Source of the DNA: Ochromonas danica
Lineage: Eukaryota > Sar > Chrysophyceae > Chromulinales > Chromulinaceae
NCBI GenBank assembly: GCA_015146655.1
Contig: VKHL01000074.1
Span: 62,001-126,000 of the forward strand
Length of the DNA: 64,000 nucleotides
Direction of reading: 5' to 3'
Position numbers and translations under genes: made by a program. Below, in pieces: positions 19,501 to 30,889 of the stretch. The notes below the pieces were generated by a model, which saw only the letters and a program-made list of their open reading frames with translations, made no database searches and was not told the origin of the DNA. Each line of letters starts with the position of its first letter. Position 1 is the first letter of the stretch.

Positions 19501-21525
19501 ATGGCGAACAACTCTTCACCTGTGGTGGAAGTGGGGGATACCTTACGTATTCATCTTCCTAATAATGATGGTAAAAAAGGAGAAGAAGGAGGGAAAACAC
19601 AACGAGTAATTGTTGACGTAGTGTCTATCAAAGATAAGAAACGTCCTATCATGTACTCTCTCAAGCTACCCAATGGGGAGATCTTGAAAACTACTTTACA
19701 AGACTTGAAATGGAAAATTAAGAGTCCTAGTGTTCCTAGTCAAAAGGACATATCCACTTCTATCACCACAACCAACCACACTACCACCACTGCAGCCAGT
19801 GCCAGTGCTAGAGGCAGTGCCAGTACTAGTGGTAGTGGTAAACAGAACCAACAACAGCAACAACCCGAGAAGCAAACCAAGAAAAGAAAAGCCTCTCATA
19901 TCAGTGAGGATAAACATATCGATCATACTACCACCACCAGTACTACTACTGCTACCACTACTACTAGTACTACTACTGCTGGTGATAAGAATTTGTTGAA
20001 GAAATTTCGATCAGATGTTGTTTTGCCTTCTTCTCTACCTAAAGAGATTCTTCGCAAACGAAAGCAATTTCTGAATCGATTTCCTGTAGAATCTTTACAG
20101 AAGATTCTTGCACCTATGGTAGGAGCATCTGAATTACCTTTCCGATTACTTTGTCGACGTTATGGTGCTACTTTAGCCTATACCCCTATGATGAATGCTG
20201 AGCGCTTTGCTATCGATGCAGACTATCGCAAAGAAGAATTCCAAGTGATACCAGAAGATCGTCCACTTGTTGCTCATTTTGCAGCAAATCAACCTCAAAC
20301 TCTTCTCGCAGCAGCCAAATTGATTGAAAATCAATGTGATGCTATTGGTAAGTCATTGTGTTGTCTGTCATTGATAGTATCTCTCTCTCTCTCAATATGT
20401 GATTCCCCATATTGAATATCTTGACCTTCACTTTTTGTTTTTGTTTGTTTTTTGTGTTTTTATCTCTTTTCTTTTTCTTTTTGTCTTTGTGTTAATGTTT
20501 TTCATGATATAGACTTGAACTTGGGATGTCCTCAACGTGTAGCTTGTGCTGGACATTTTGGATCATTTCTTTTGGATCCACAGGATCGTCCTCTTGTTCT
20601 CTCTATTATTCGTACTCTTTCAGAAGGATTGACTATTCCTATCTTTGCTAAGATTCGTCTGTTAGATAAGTTTGAAGATACTGTAGAGTTAGTCCAACAG
20701 TTATATGAAGCTGGTGCTTCTGTTATTGCTATTCATGGACGTTATCGAGTTAATCTCACTCAACGCAGTGGTCCTGGTGCTCGAGATGGACCAGCTCATC
20801 TCGATCAGATTGCTCGAATCTGTCAGACTTTCCCTCATATTCCTATTATAGCCAATGGAAATGTCCGTACCTTGGAAGATGTATCAAATAACCTAGAAAT
20901 GACTCAAGCTTATGGGATAATGAGTGCTGAAGGATTACTTGATAATCCGGCTTTGTTTAGTGGGAAAATGGTCAAGAAAACTGTTTTAGCTGAAGAGTAT
21001 TTGGCATTAGCAGAGGAGTACCCAGTCAAAGTCAAGTCTATTATCTTCCATATTCGTCGTATCTTGAAAGATGAGTTGACACAGTATCAATTATTAGAAG
21101 ATTGTATTTCTGCACCAGATTTGATGGCAGTGAAAGAAATTGTACAAAAAGTTATTTTGTATGAAACACAACCAAATCAATTCCATTTTGATCGTGAGAA
21201 AGCATTAAAGGAGAAAGAGATGTTAGAAAGAAGAAAAGCAGAAGAAGGGAAAAGGAAAGAGTATGAAGCACGTATGTTAAGAAAGGCAAAACGTGAAGGG
21301 AAAGACCCAACCTTCTATCTGCTGGATGGTGCTGAGATTCCTACAGAAGAGGTTATAGGGAAATTGAAGGCAATGAACAAGGAGGAAGCCTTTCAATATT
21401 GGAAAGATCATCATAAGCAACATTGTTGGTCATATCATTTTGATCCAAAAGGTTGTCCAAGAGATCGAAAATGTGCATTTCTTCATGCTGATGCAAGACA
21501 TGCTGAGATTGAAGTTTATGGTTAG
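19501..21525 (+). CDS. tRNA-dihydrouridine synthase, Dus1 type
   Basis: Two exons (19501-20347, 20513-21525) give 619 aa. It reduces specific uridines in the tRNA D-loop using FMN and NADPH. The catalytic core starts near residue 200 with 'LAPMVGASELPFRLLCRRYG' and contains 'YTPMMNAERF', the active-site 'DLNLGCPQ' (catalytic Cys), 'KIRL' and 'HGR'. These match Dus1 (positions 16/17) better than Dus2 or Dus3. Unusual features are a ~200-residue N-terminal extension of low-complexity Thr/Ser/Gln runs after a small conserved-looking domain, and a C-terminal Cys/His cluster ('CWSYHFDPKGCPRDRKCAFLH', a C-x9-C-x5-C-x3-H zinc finger). The start lies 91 bp (or 220 bp) from the divergent LRR gene. Confidence 0.9.
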
Positions 21526-21807
21526 TTAAGTTACTTTCTCTATGAGATAAGTTAGTTAGCCAGCTAGTAGATAGTAATGATTAAAAGTTTGTTGAGTTAC
21601 ACCAAGTTATCATTACTGTGCATCGTGCATGCCAACAAGTCATGAATTGGATTTGAGAAAATCCCCAGTACTAATTATGTAAATCCCTCCCTTTAGCCGT
21701 TTCACTTCACCCAACCCCCCAAAACGGGAACCAACAGATAATAAAGACGTTGCTTTAAATCACACGATTGAATCAGAAGAAACCTTCTTCCTTTATCTCA
21801 ATTCCTA

Positions 21808-23286
21808 ATGAATCGACTTCCTTTAACTCCTAAGATTGGTGAAATTCCATCAAATCAAGAGAAGTTTGCTGGTTGGTCATCTTCTTGTGGTTATTATCCA
21901 CGTGCTGCAACAGCAAATAATCCTTTTAAGACAGATAAAATGATGAATAGTAGTTTTAACTTGGATGATTTAATATTAAATCGTACAATTTGTTCACAAT
22001 TATGTAATCGTAATAAGAATCTGGTAGAGTTTAAACGTCCTTTAACGGATAGTGAAAAACAACAACTGGAGGGATTATCACCACACGAAGTGAAATTCAG
22101 TCCAATGCGTAAGTCAAATGCCTATGAGACCTATGTCTATTATCATCAGAATCAAATACTCTTTCAAGAACATGGTGATGTATTACATTTTCAACGTTCT
22201 TTTATGAAATATCAAAAATTAGGAAGTGATGGAATTTCCTTTTATGAGATTGATTTAGTTGTAAAAGATTGTCTAGGACAAGATACAGCAGAATTTATTA
22301 TTAGTAAATTTAAAGAATTTGGTGGATCTTATGCAATACGTGGAGAAATCTTTTGGGATGACTTTTGGTAAGTTTTGTATGTCTCAATTAAACAATTAAT
22401 ATCAATGTGTCTGTCTATAGTGTATGATGTGTTAGTTTCTATGAATGTGTATATGACTGTGCCTATGTGCTTTGAAGTATACACTCTCTGAATGGATATG
22501 ATAGTATATAGGTATAGGTTATATCCCAAATGATGATTATATTATATGACATACACAATTGAATGACTTGTGTTTGTATATATATATATATATGCATGCA
22601 TACACAATTCATCAATGCATGCATCTACTATCATCTAACTGCCAAATTGTTTGTTATTCTAGTAAAATCATAGAGAAAGTGAGATCTTCCATTGATGCTG
22701 AATGTGCTGTTCATAAGGAAGCTCCACCGCTTGTTGCTCTTATGAATCGTCCACGACTAGCTGATAAGAACCTTGAAGCATTGGGTGATCTCTCTACTAT
22801 CTATCGTGATAATTTCAATCATACTCCAGAAATTGAATTTAGAGAAGATGGTACCAAGTTCCATTATCGTAAGCCTATGGAAGAGATTGATAAGAGCTAT
22901 AATAATGCATCAAAGACTCTTTATGCAGGAACAACAAAAGTAACCTATCATGTCCCAGGATATCGTGGACATATTCCAGAGAATTTAAGAAATGAAAAGA
23001 AGTTTGTTCAAGCAACAGGCAAAGTCCCTCATCCTGTAGTTAATAACTTACGTCTGACACAGCGTGGTATGGGCTGTCTTGTTGGATACACTGGTAAGAC
23101 TTTGTTTCGTGTTAAATCAATGATAGATAAATTGGTTGTTTTGTTCACTATTGTTGTTGTTGCTGATTTTGTCTGATAGGATATGTGCCCATGGAGCCCA
23201 TTGGATCTCATCATGAGCGAATGACTTCATGTGATCTGCGCACTTCCAATGGGGCCGCTTTTAGTGGAACCCGTGCTTTGTTGTAG
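21808..23286 (+). CDS. Axoneme-type protein with degenerate EF-hands and GYxGHIP motifs
   Basis: Three exons (21808-22367, 22663-23093, 23180-23286) join in phase to 365 aa. The middle part ('GSDGISFYEIDLVV...') has the helix-loop-helix spacing of EF-hands, but the loops lack most calcium-ligand residues. The C-terminal half has 'VTYHVPGYRGHIPENL' and, across the last intron, 'GCLVGYTGYVPMEP'. Repeated 'PGYxGHIP' signatures are typical of proteins that bind the inside of ciliary doublet microtubules. I infer an axonemal component; exact family membership is open. Intron 1 carries a TA run and ATGCATGCAT repeats. Confidence 0.65.
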
Positions 23287-23958
23287 TCTAGTAGTACTAG
23301 AGATGAAACAAAAGGACTATAGAGGTGACTAGTGAGTAAATGGTTCCAAAACTCATGTTTCGCTCGCTATCTTTTGTTATTGTCACTTCTTTGCTTTGTT
23401 CTTGACTGTAGATTGTTGTCATTGATGTCATTGATTCTAAGAGGAAATCAAACTAAACTCGATTTAATTACCACTCTATCATTTAAACCATTGCACCATT
23501 GCTTAACATTTCATTAATAATATTTCAATAGATTTCATTTCAAGTCAGGGATGTTGACATTAGTCGATCTTTAATAGTGTAGTACTTTGAAGAGAGGAGG
23601 TAAGAACAATCATCGTAGGGAATCATCGTAGGGAATTAGGCAGTCGATCGTATGTGGTACAAGAGTATAACAACATATTGGCAGAGGCCCACCAACAGCA
23701 GAGAAGAAAGAGGAAGCAAGAAGTCATACATGAACATCTGGTTAGACAAGCGATAATTGCATCAACTGATAGCATAATGCTCCTTTCAATTCCTACATTA
23801 ACAGAACCAAGTGAGGAACGGCTTACTACAACAAAGACACGCAACTCAGCTTGAACAGAAAGAAATACATCACACACACTACACTACGCTACTTCACTAC
23901 GTACACATATACTGTTCATATTATACCCCGTCGAATACGGTATAGAAGGATATTCACT
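23287..23958. other. Spacer with a possible small coding remnant
   Basis: 672 bp between convergent genes. On the + strand, about 23600-23854 is open for ~85 codons with protein-like composition ('EYNNILAEAHQQQRRKRKQE') but without an ATG at its start. It could be an unplaced 3' exon or chance. A 13-bp tandem duplication ('AATCATCGTAGGG') precedes it at ~23608-23636. Confidence 0.35.
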
Positions 23959-25294
23959 TCATTCGCAACAAAGCTGAGTCTCATGCTCAACAAGATGAGA
24001 GTGAGTATTATTAGGTTGGGATAGTAGTCTCATGGCAGCAGATGAAGGTCTTGAACCAGTACTTTCCAAAGAAGAAGCGGCTGTATCCACAGTAGCAAAC
24101 GATGAGAGACGTCTTCCTTGCTTCCCACCATGTGATGGCTTTTGTGGCGAAGAAGGACAAATCACAACATCACCATCTTGTGCTATGACAGCTTCTTTTA
24201 TCTCAGCATCTCCACCACTTGTATTCTCCTTGTTGAATGTCGCGGGAGGAGCTGTAGATTCTGTTGTCTTGGAAGGTTGTTCTGTAGTTTCATTGGGATG
24301 TCCAGAAGGAGGAGAAGAAGGTCTCGTTTGTGGTCCATTTGGTACATCCTGTCCAGGTGAATGACAATGCACGGGACAACCCGAGGATTTATGAATACTG
24401 CTTTCTTTAGACAAAATCGAATCAGCAGTTGACATCATACATGCACTCGGAGCTGCATGAGGTTGAACATGTTGAGAAGGGCAGGATCGTCTGGATGACT
24501 TTTTATCGTTGTTATATTGAGAGGCTCCATCTTGATGTATACTATGATAATAAGCCATTTGTGCATCCATTGACTCAGAGTCCATGAAGGCATTACGATC
24601 CATATCTAAAGTCACTGCCGTTGGTACTACTATACGCAGAATACGAGAGAAGACACGCACCCAAGCACTCTCAACCGCGGGTGGAAAACCAAGACCTAGT
24701 GTCTCTCTTAAGGAATAGAGCAAAGCTTCTGTCATAATTCCATCTAAAAGACCACCGCCATGTCAACAGATGATTTCAATTAGTGACTGGGTGCATATTA
24801 TGAGAGAGTGTGTGTAACAACTTACATTCCGCCGCGCGGACACCACGAGTATGATGCATTTCAGCAAGTGATTCTAAAACAATAACCATAGTTGATTCTT
24901 CCTCTAATTCTGTCAAACAGAAATTAATCATTCTAGAGACAAAATAGTTACGATCTCTTGTTCCTTCTAATACTGTCTTTGATTGAGGATTTAAATGATA
25001 TAATCGATCAAAAAATGTTCCAGTAAAGAAATCTTGTGCACGTGGATATTGATCAACAATACGATTATTTTTTTCGACAAGTTTATTATATTTTGGAGCA
25101 TTATCTTGTAGAATGGTATTCCATGAATCTAATGCTGAGGCAATATCATCTGGACTGACAGGATCAGGTTGATAGAATGGTGGTAAAACTAATTTCATGA
25201 CAGTATTATAAGAAGTTTGTGGTCTCATAACTCGTTTTGACATGACATCTCTACTGGCTGCTTTATTGATCGGTGCTGAGACTGAACCACCCAT
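23959..25294 (-). CDS. Globin-domain protein with a long disordered tail
   Basis: Two exons (25294-24826, 24743-23959), 417 aa, ATG at 25294 (MGGS start, a possible myristoylation Gly at position 2). The globin fold covers residues ~45-205: 'FFTGTFFDRLYHLNP' (B-C region), 'HHTRGVRAAEYGIMTEALLYSL' across the intron (F-G helices with the proximal-His candidate) and 'AWVRVFSRIL' (H helix). This matches the flavohaemoglobin-like and sensor globins found in algae and oomycetes. No reductase domain follows; instead ~190 Ser/Pro/His/Cys-rich residues end the protein. Likely oxygen or nitric-oxide binding, possibly signalling at a membrane. The globin call is firm, the role inferred. Confidence 0.82.
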
Positions 25295-26321
25295 GATGAT
25301 TTATTTATTATTGACTACTTTTCGAGGAAGAGAAGGAACGATAAAGGGATAGAGATAGATGGAAAAGTGACTGCAAATATAATCTGACAGGTAGAATAGA
25401 ATAGGATGGTCTGAGGTGGAAGGAACTTCTACGGGTAATAGTTCAGTTGGGTGTCTTGTCTCTGTTGTTGATTCATTCATTCCGTTGTGTTCAGTGTGGT
25501 GCGGTCAACGCACGAAACAACAAACAAAAACCAGGAAGGGAATGAGGTGGTCGATAATAGGCGATTTCTCCAACCGTAAATGACGACATTAAAACCTTCT
25601 TTTGAGGCTTTTGATCAACTACCCCACACGGTGTGAGTTAACTGTTACACCCTGTTCGGCGCCCACGTAGTTTTTGACCAAAAGCGTAGTTTGAGTGGGG
25701 CGACCGTACTTCAATTACGAATACGGCGTAGAAACCGTTCGGTCGACTACGTAGAAAAAATCATCGAAAACTACGGATGGCCGAAGTTTTGGACTACGCC
25801 TGATTAGGCGTAGTTTTGGGGAGGATCCGTAGTTTTGATGGGGGTGGCTGTTCGGTGACTGCGTGGTTTTTGGTGCAAAACTACGGCGTAGTTGAAGAAG
25901 AAACTACGGCGTAGTTTTTGGCCAAAAAACTACGTAGCCGCCGAACGGTATGTTAACTACCCCACCCCACCACCAGGTTATCACGAACAAAATATAGATT
26001 AACCGTAAGGGTTCAGCATATGGATGTGCCTATCTTCAACCCTGCTCGTTGAAAGTGAGTTCTTAAAGTGGACAAGCAATATAAGGCAGCCCCACTAGCC
26101 GTGCCATACTGTAACCATAAAGAAATGAAATGAAACGATGTTGAGTTACTTCTTCAAAGTTTACTATTCTTCTGGATTAACAAGAGGCCTAATATATACA
26201 CCTCATTAATCATACAACTTCTACCCATAATACTACATCATTCCATGGTGCAGTATATTATCAATGGAACGTAGTAGAGCGATTGTAAGGGACACAAATG
26301 CGACAAGTCACTATACTGTGA
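25295..26321. other. Spacer containing a TTAA-flanked repeat element
   Basis: About 1 kb without coding sequence. It includes the globin promoter (25295-25560), the repeat element at 25642-25952 (listed separately) and ~370 bp of featureless DNA before the zinc-binding gene. Confidence 0.7.
25642..25952. mobile_element. Non-autonomous MITE-like element between TTAA sites
   Basis: 311 bp bounded by TTAA on both sides (25638-25641, 25953-25956). The ends form imperfect inverted repeats: left 'GTTCGGCGCCCACGTAG' and, on the reverse strand of the right end, 'GTTCGGCGGCTACGTAG', continuing into 'TTTTTGACCAAAA / TTTTTTGGCCAAAA'. The inside is built from CTACG/CGTAG half-sites; CTACGGCGTAG occurs exactly at 25881-25891 and 25904-25914. 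An 11-bp direct repeat AACTACCCCAC lies just outside (25617-25627 and 25955-25965). There is no open frame. The TTAA target would fit piggyBac-type transposition, but the alternative 11-bp duplication would fit another family. Confidence 0.6.
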
Positions 26322-26720
26322 TTACTTGATAAGAGGGAAAGTTAGGACAGGGGGTATTCTTCTTCTTTCTCTACAAGTTTTACAGCGTTTAGGCAAGTGC
26401 AAATCTTTCGACTTGTAGAAATTGACATCTCCCTTGGTCAAATTGAACTTTATAAAACAATCCTTACAATTTCGAACCACACAGTAGTCAGCGGGAGAAA
26501 CTCCTTCAAAGACCTGGATGGAGATTTCGATATGACTAGTCAAATCGAAGATCGGAGCATTTCTCTGAGCCATAGTTTCAACTTCATCACGAATTTCCTC
26601 AAGTTTCTGGGTAATCTTGGTACTGTGAGGTTTAATCTTGGTTGCTTCTATCACATGAGGAAAAGGACAACGAGGATTGGTACACTCTCCACGACGAAAT
26701 CTCTCACAACATTTCTTCAT
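26322..26720 (-). CDS. Small protein with CCCH finger and CxxC zinc-binding domain
   Basis: Single exon, 132 aa, ATG at 26720. A CCCH finger starts almost at the N-terminus ('CERFRRGECTNPRCPFPH', C-x7-C-x4-C-x3-H). The C-terminal half has 'CKDCF...' and, 25 residues on, 'RCKTCRERRR', the two CxxC pairs of the zf-trcl 'probable zinc-binding domain', which usually includes an aromatic 'F...KGD..FY' segment as seen here. A short linker joins them. CCCH fingers commonly bind RNA, so RNA binding is the best guess; no enzyme motif is present. Confidence 0.75.
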   Translation of the reverse strand: MKKCCERFRRGECTNPRCPFPHVIEATKIKPHSTKITQKLEEIRDEVETMAQRNAPIFDLTSHIEISIQVFEGVSPADYCVVRNCKDCFIKFNLTKGDVNFYKSKDLHLPKRCKTCRERRRIPPVLTFPLIK

Positions 26721-27796
26721 TTTCGTTTCTTTTGATATTATTATTATTCAAAGGGAGGTGGAATAATATTAAAATTTTATAGGAGAGAAGGTCAAGAAGA
26801 CGGCGGGGGCGGACAACAAGACAAGTTTGGGAAATGAGGTAGACACTGCTGCGACAGACATGGGGAAGTATTTGAGAGAAGATCCCAGAATGCCAGATAT
26901 CTAAGCTAGATACCTGAAAGCTAGATCTCCAATAATCCAGATTTCGATTCTTATCACTTATCACTTATCACTTATCACAATGTTCGACACAGTGAAAGAT
27001 TTCTACAATCAATCTTCATTTCTTTAGCATTGTGTCATAACCAACTCATCCATTCTCTAGTGTGAAGTCCACTATTGAGTGAAATGGAGAGGAAAGGAGT
27101 AGACCGTCTCATGTTGGCTGTGAGTTGGTTGGATTGGTCTTAAAAGTGTATAAATACACGAGCTGTTAATTGCTTGCCACCTTGTTCTCTTCTGATAAAC
27201 AAGCACGAAAAGTTATAATGCACGCCTTAACTTTTATCCCTCTTTGGCAGTGTTACCATTGTTACCCTCTCTATCAAGTGTTGAGGTGAGATTATTGTTA
27301 TTGTCAAGAAGTTTTGTCAAAAACTACAACAGACTTTGTTCATCCACTTGTACTGCTTCCATGCTTTCTATGAAATTATAGTCTGTGGGGGCACTAGGCA
27401 TCATGATGGATGATGGTAACACCCCATTGCATTGCGTAACTATTCCAGTCTTAACAACAGAAAGCAGTGTTGACTTCAACAATGAAGCCGAAGAGCCACA
27501 GTGCGGTGACATCATGCTGATTAGTGGTGTCTAGTTATCATGTTGTTATGATGGTGAACAACTGTGGCATTATCAATGAAGACAAAAGACAACAAATTCA
27601 AAAGAGCAAATTTACGTTTTATCCGAAATTTGATCAAAACTGGAACAAAAATTTGGAGGAATAGCAATATAGTCATGGGGCATTTATCTAAAGACCCAAT
27701 ACTGTGTAGTATACTATATTATATATACTAGCATACACTATAACCTCATCTTCGATTGCGATGATAAAGAAGAAGAATAGGATGAAATTAGCTTTC
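26721..27796. other. Spacer with a TTATCAC tandem repeat
   Basis: About 1.1 kb without a supportable gene. At ~26949-26979 the heptamer TTATCAC is repeated four times. The short frame at 27324-27515 (minus) has no splice partners or motifs. Confidence 0.55.
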
Positions 27797-30199
27797 TCAA
27801 TGGGTAGTAGAGTAGTAAGGCTGATAACCGGAGCCTTCATAATCCACCGAGCTGGCACGAAGTCTTTCTTGTAACTTTGTGTCTTCTTTTTTCTTCATGT
27901 ATTCTGCTCGACGTTGAGCAAGACGATCATGTAGTGCTTTCTTCTTCTCACTGAGATCCTGAATGACTTCAGGATTGGTTGGAAGCGCCACTATGGGCTC
28001 TTTCATACCACCCGACAGCCACTCTGCTTCTCTGCGTGTTAAAGAAAGGCGGATACTGGAATCGCATGACTCATCATCAGAGCTGTCATTATTGTCCACT
28101 AGACTTAAACTTCCCGAGATAATGGATGCAAGCTCTTCAGGCAATAATGGAGTTTCACTATCATGAAACATGTCATGCTGACGCTGAACCTCTTCTGCAC
28201 TCATACCAGAGTATGTAGATGATTGAGATGTTCCTCGTGTCAGTTTGGGAGGAGCTGGCATAAGACTGCTATGACTGCTTTCATCCGGATTAAATCTGCA
28301 GATCTCCTCTGGACAGACTTTACCAAACATGGGATAGACGTACTTTCTCCAATCTTTCCAATGGAACATACGAGGCATCTTCTTTTGACGGTTATATGGT
28401 GCATCAAAGACCAATTGCTAAAGTACAACCAATAGATACAAAATCGTCAATATTAGAAGAATAAATGGGATTGATAACTTGATAGGGTAGATTATTGCTT
28501 ACCTTCCAGCATGCAGTAGTATGTTTTCCACCTGGAGCAAGATAGTCGAAAGGCTTATCATCAATGAGAATATCACCGTTCACCATAGTCTATCAAGAAG
28601 ACAATAACAGTGAGGAAAAGAACTACCACGTATTATAAGAAAAGGAATGGTTTCATACCTTATCTTGGCAAAGAATGATACGATCCAACCAATGTTCTCC
28701 TAAGTGCTCTCTGACCCATTGGATCTTCTCTTGAGCACAATACTTGGAGCTTTTAATTGGGGCGGAGCAAATGTATAGTTGAAGACCATCTTCTTCCATC
28801 GCTCGCACAGCTTCAAGTGCTCCAGGCATTGGTTCAAGACTTGAAAAGAATCCTTCTTCCATGTAGAGATCTATGGCTTGTTGGGCAAAAGCAGGATCAA
28901 CACATTGTTCCATGAAATATGACTTGGATCTGTCAATAGGACAACGATCAGACCATTTCTTTCTGAAGGCACCATCCCAGTCAAGTAGAGCACCATCCAT
29001 ATCCAGCAATACCACTGGTGGAGCAACTTTGACCACTAACTTGCGGTAGGTCTCCACCATTAATTCAAGATCAAAAGTTGTTTCAAAGCGAGCTCTTGCT
29101 GCTTTCCCCATCTTTTGTCTCAATTCTTTGTTGGAATAGAGTTGCTCCATCGCGTCGACGGCACGTACCTCATCTTCAGGATCAAAATGAAAGCCTTCTA
29201 CACCATCAGTGTACATCTCTTTGATACCAGCAATGTTGGTGCTAATCACTGGCAAGCCCCATGAGAGAGCTTCAGAGATAACCATGGGTGTTACTTCATT
29301 TAACGAAGTGAGCATGAGACAGTCAGCTTGCTTATAGAGACCTTCCACATTTTCAGTAACATCATGAATCTCAATGTTTGGATTATCCCCGACTTCAGCT
29401 TTGACTTGCTCGAGATACTCCATCTCATAGACACGAGTATATCTTGCACCCACAACCAAGAGGCGAACATTCTGCTTGTCCTTGCTGAACTTTTTGAACA
29501 TTTGAACCGTCCAAAGCTGATTCTTACGAGGACAAATAATTCCCAGACAAAGAATGGTGAAAGGTTTATTAAGCAGTTCAGCATTCTGGGGCTCTTCATG
29601 CCATGCCATGGTAAGGCGAGGAACAGGATCAGGCACTCCGACATAGATAACCGAGGAAGGAGCAGTAGGACGGTAGAGTTGTCTTTGCGACTCACAGACA
29701 CAGACCACCATAGCTGCCTTTGCCAAAGCTTGTTTGACAGTATTCAAAGTGAGACCTTGGTAATTGCGAATGCGCAGATTCTCTTTGATCATCTCATCAT
29801 CCCACCATTCATGGAGAATCCAGATGACAGGATGAGGACGTTGAGACATTTCTACCACAATATTGGCTGTCATGATGGTGTTGCAAATGATGCAAAAGAC
29901 ATCTCTAATCTCATTGAGAAGATCTTCGAGAACACCAATTCGAACAGCAGCCCCACTTTCCACAAAGCGAGCAGCAAAGCTACCAACTTTGGGTGATAGA
30001 ACCACAATATTTCTATTATGATAATAATTACGATGGCAAAAGAAGATGAGTCAATGAAAGAGAACAGAAAAGTGAAGTCAGATCAAGTGATATCTTACCC
30101 TTCATGCATTCGACCTGAGACAATATTCAGTACCACTTGATTGGCACCACTGAAGTCCAAGTTTTGAACACAAATGACTAATGTTCCACTGCGAGGCAT
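27797..30199 (-). CDS. Fusion of a GT4 glycosyltransferase and a 5'-deoxynucleotidase (HAD)
   Basis: Four exons (30199-30099, 30012-28659, 28589-28503, 28417-27797) join in phase to 720 aa. Residues ~5-370 are a GT-B glycosyltransferase of family 4: N-terminal 'FSGANQVVLNIV', 'GIICPRKNQ' and the E-x7-E region 'NEVTPMVISEALSWGLPV'. Residues ~375-560 match NT5C, the 5'(3')-deoxyribonucleotidase of the HAD superfamily: nucleophile motif 'LLDMDGALLDWDG', 'ICSAPIKSSKYC' and 'GDILIDDKP'. A ~160-residue Ser/Arg-rich tail ends the protein. Both catalytic parts keep their key residues. The two activities have no obvious shared pathway; the nucleotidase may act on the nucleotide released by the transferase. 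Confidence 0.85.
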
Positions 30200-30889
30200 C
30201 TTGCTTTATTACTGTAAAAGTAGTAGTAGTAGTAGTTGTTGTTGTACGAAATAGTTTGGCAGACGATGTTAAAATAGTCGTGCGACAGTTTTGTTGTTTT
30301 GTCAAGAAAGTTAAATGTCAAATCAACAAATCAGGTTTGATTGTGATTCTTCTATCATCTTTTTCGAGAAGTTCTTTGACACTCATTTTGACCACTTTCA
30401 ACTTCATCCACCTCTTCGCCCGCCTCTTATATCGCTTCTCGATACTTTGCTATTGAAGAATTATTTGCATTTGACATGATGAGAACAAGTCAACCGTTAG
30501 GAAGGAAACTCTGGTCAAAGTAAGGGAGAGCCCTAGTGGAAGTCTAATAATATGAGTTATAACTTCAAAAACTGACTCTGGGAGACTTGGCGGGCAAAGT
30601 CTGGAACAGTGGAAATTTGATCGAATTTCATGGAAGGAAAAGAAGAAAACAAATTTTGATATCAACAAGATCAATCTCTCAGTCTGGGAAAACTTGAACA
30701 GGAGTGGAAGATTGAAGACTTTGTGGGTCTTTTATTGGTCCTCTCTTGTTCTCTCTGACACCTCTCTCTATTCTATCTGTTGTGTTGTTGCTGTTCTTTG
30801 GACGAGGGGGTGGACACGAAGTTTTTCTTCTGTCTTGTCTGTTCATTGGATTTCTTCATTAGATAATAAAACTCTTGGAAAAGAAATTA
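30200..30889. other. Divergent spacer between the fusion gene and alpha-galactosidase gene
   Basis: 690 bp between two divergently transcribed carbohydrate-related genes; a shared promoter region is possible. Contains a short (TAG)n run at ~30219-30236. No gene seen. Confidence 0.55.
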
